Shown in pieces: positions 33,160-33,536 of a stretch of 33,536 bases of DNA. The DNA is from Candidatus Sysuiplasma jiujiangense (GTDB lineage: Archaea; Thermoplasmatota; Thermoplasmata; Sysuiplasmatales; Sysuiplasmataceae): the NCBI GenBank assembly GCA_019721075.1, contig JAHEAD010000020.1:1-33536 (forward strand), written 5' to 3'. The notes under the pieces are model-generated. The model was not told the origin of the DNA, searched no databases, and worked only from the letters and a program-made list of their open reading frames with translations. Both the position numbers and the translations under genes were made by a program. How positions within the stretch are numbered: position 1 is the stretch's first letter; each line of letters begins with the position of its first letter.

Positions 33160-33335
33160 TCCAGACAGAGCATCTACGAAGTCTGGCAACAGAACTATCC
33201 TCGAAGAGCGAGCTTCGGGTGCTACTGTTCCTGCTGCCGCCCAGAGTAGACACAAATACCCTCCTAATGCAGACGAAATTATTAAGGGCACTCGCGCGAG
33301 CTGAAGACGCCTCAGCGCAATCCGGAGGCCGTTGA
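33156..33335 (+). CDS. tiny protein of 59 residues, coupled to the AbrB-like gene
   Basis: It starts with the ATG inside the ATGA overlap and ends at TGA 33333-33335. The product is helical: LRSLATELSSKSELRVLLFLLP followed by TLLMQTKLLRALARAEDA. The ELRVLLFLL segment resembles the first helix of winged-helix replication or regulatory proteins, but the expected later helices and wing are missing. Another frame, open from 33286 and in register from about LKTPQRNPEAVERLISGSP, could continue the protein if a frameshift occurred near 33290-33300. The tail SAQSGGR looks unstructured. Function unknown. Confidence 0.4.
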   Translation: MIQTEHLRSLATELSSKSELRVLLFLLPPRVDTNTLLMQTKLLRALARAEDASAQSGGR

Positions 33336-33352
33336 AAGGCTGATTTCCGGAA

Positions 33353-33381
33353 GTCCGGCTTCTTTAAGAGGCAAGCCGGAC
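33353..33381. repeat. 9-bp stem-loop GTCCGGCTT/AAGCCGGAC
   Basis: Perfect 9-bp arms flank an 11-base loop 17 bp after the stop of the 59-residue gene, and weaker pairing extends outward with a bulge. It may end the transcript or mark a recombination or replication site. Nothing else recognisable was seen from 33382 to the window end. Confidence 0.4.
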
Positions 33382-33536
33382 CGGAGGCTCTCACTATGTA
33401 TGTTATAGGACACCTGATATTTGTAGTTTCTCACGCTACCTATGGCGGACATAAAGGGTTAGGCAATGAGTGCCGCAGATACATCAGCTTCTGAAACATG
33501 ACCGACCTTCCATTCTTGCAGGAGCAGTGTCAGCCG

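Noticed and set aside
30815-33536. Second copy of the tRNA-Pro 3' end as a right attachment site
   Set aside because: No repeat of the tRNA end was found; the nearby CCGGACCGG at 33376-33384 is part of a separate stem-loop and too short to count.
1-33536. CRISPR arrays, cas genes, rRNA genes and toxin-antitoxin pairs
   Set aside because: No regularly spaced repeats, rRNA-like segments or recognisable toxin genes were seen; the AbrB-like protein has no toxin partner that I can identify.

Overview
The window reads as chromosomal DNA of an archaeon, most likely a euryarchaeon of the Thermoplasmata type. This is inferred from gene content, not from a marker gene. It carries archaeal-type families (RadB, stand-alone Bud32, isopentenyl phosphate kinase, type 2 IPP isomerase, an archaeal SbcD-like phosphoesterase and a RecJ/GAN-like DHH nuclease). 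TATA-like boxes lie about 25-28 bp before several start codons, which is the pattern of leaderless archaeal transcripts. Peptide-uptake genes and a serine peptidase suggest a peptide-eating heterotroph.

Layout. 0-0.5 kb: the C-terminal part of an IS4-type transposase, cut by the window edge. 0.7-2.2 kb: a Thermus-type isocitrate dehydrogenase with a C-terminal extension. 2.2-3.2 kb: no gene recognised. 3.2-12.8 kb: a four-gene oligopeptide ABC importer with odd architecture. Its parts are a 1325-residue binding protein with Ig-like repeats and anchors at both ends, a DppB permease, a DppC permease with a propeller-like ectodomain of about 460 residues inserted after its first helix, and one polypeptide holding both ATPases. 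12.9-15 kb: two small membrane proteins and an unknown protein with a Met/Gly-rich tail. 15.1-17 kb: an S9 peptidase on the minus strand that could process imported peptides. 17.2-22.2 kb: ornithine carbamoyltransferase, a DHH nuclease and DEDD-type RNase H-like protein pair (stop and start codons adjacent), a divergent metallophosphoesterase and an HPr-kinase-like ATPase. 23-27.3 kb: isoprenoid lipid genes (IPK, Idi-2, GGPP synthase) interrupted by a CcrM/HinfI-like adenine methyltransferase. 27.3-30.7 kb: RadB, then an operon of a Cys/Met-metabolism PLP enzyme, Bud32 and an XTP/dITP pyrophosphatase.

From 30.7 kb: tRNA-Pro(UGG), directly followed by a tyrosine recombinase, an unknown protein on the opposite strand, a perfect 8-bp palindrome in a divergent promoter region, and two tiny genes overlapping by ATGA. 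The first tiny gene resembles an AbrB-type regulator. This looks like the left end of an element integrated at a tRNA gene and running out of the window on the right. No second attachment site was found inside the window.

The most unusual parts are the ectodomain-heavy peptide importer and the compact control region of the presumed integrated element. Several start codons were moved from the longest open frame because TATA-like boxes or ribosome binding sites point to internal starts; each case is noted in its entry.
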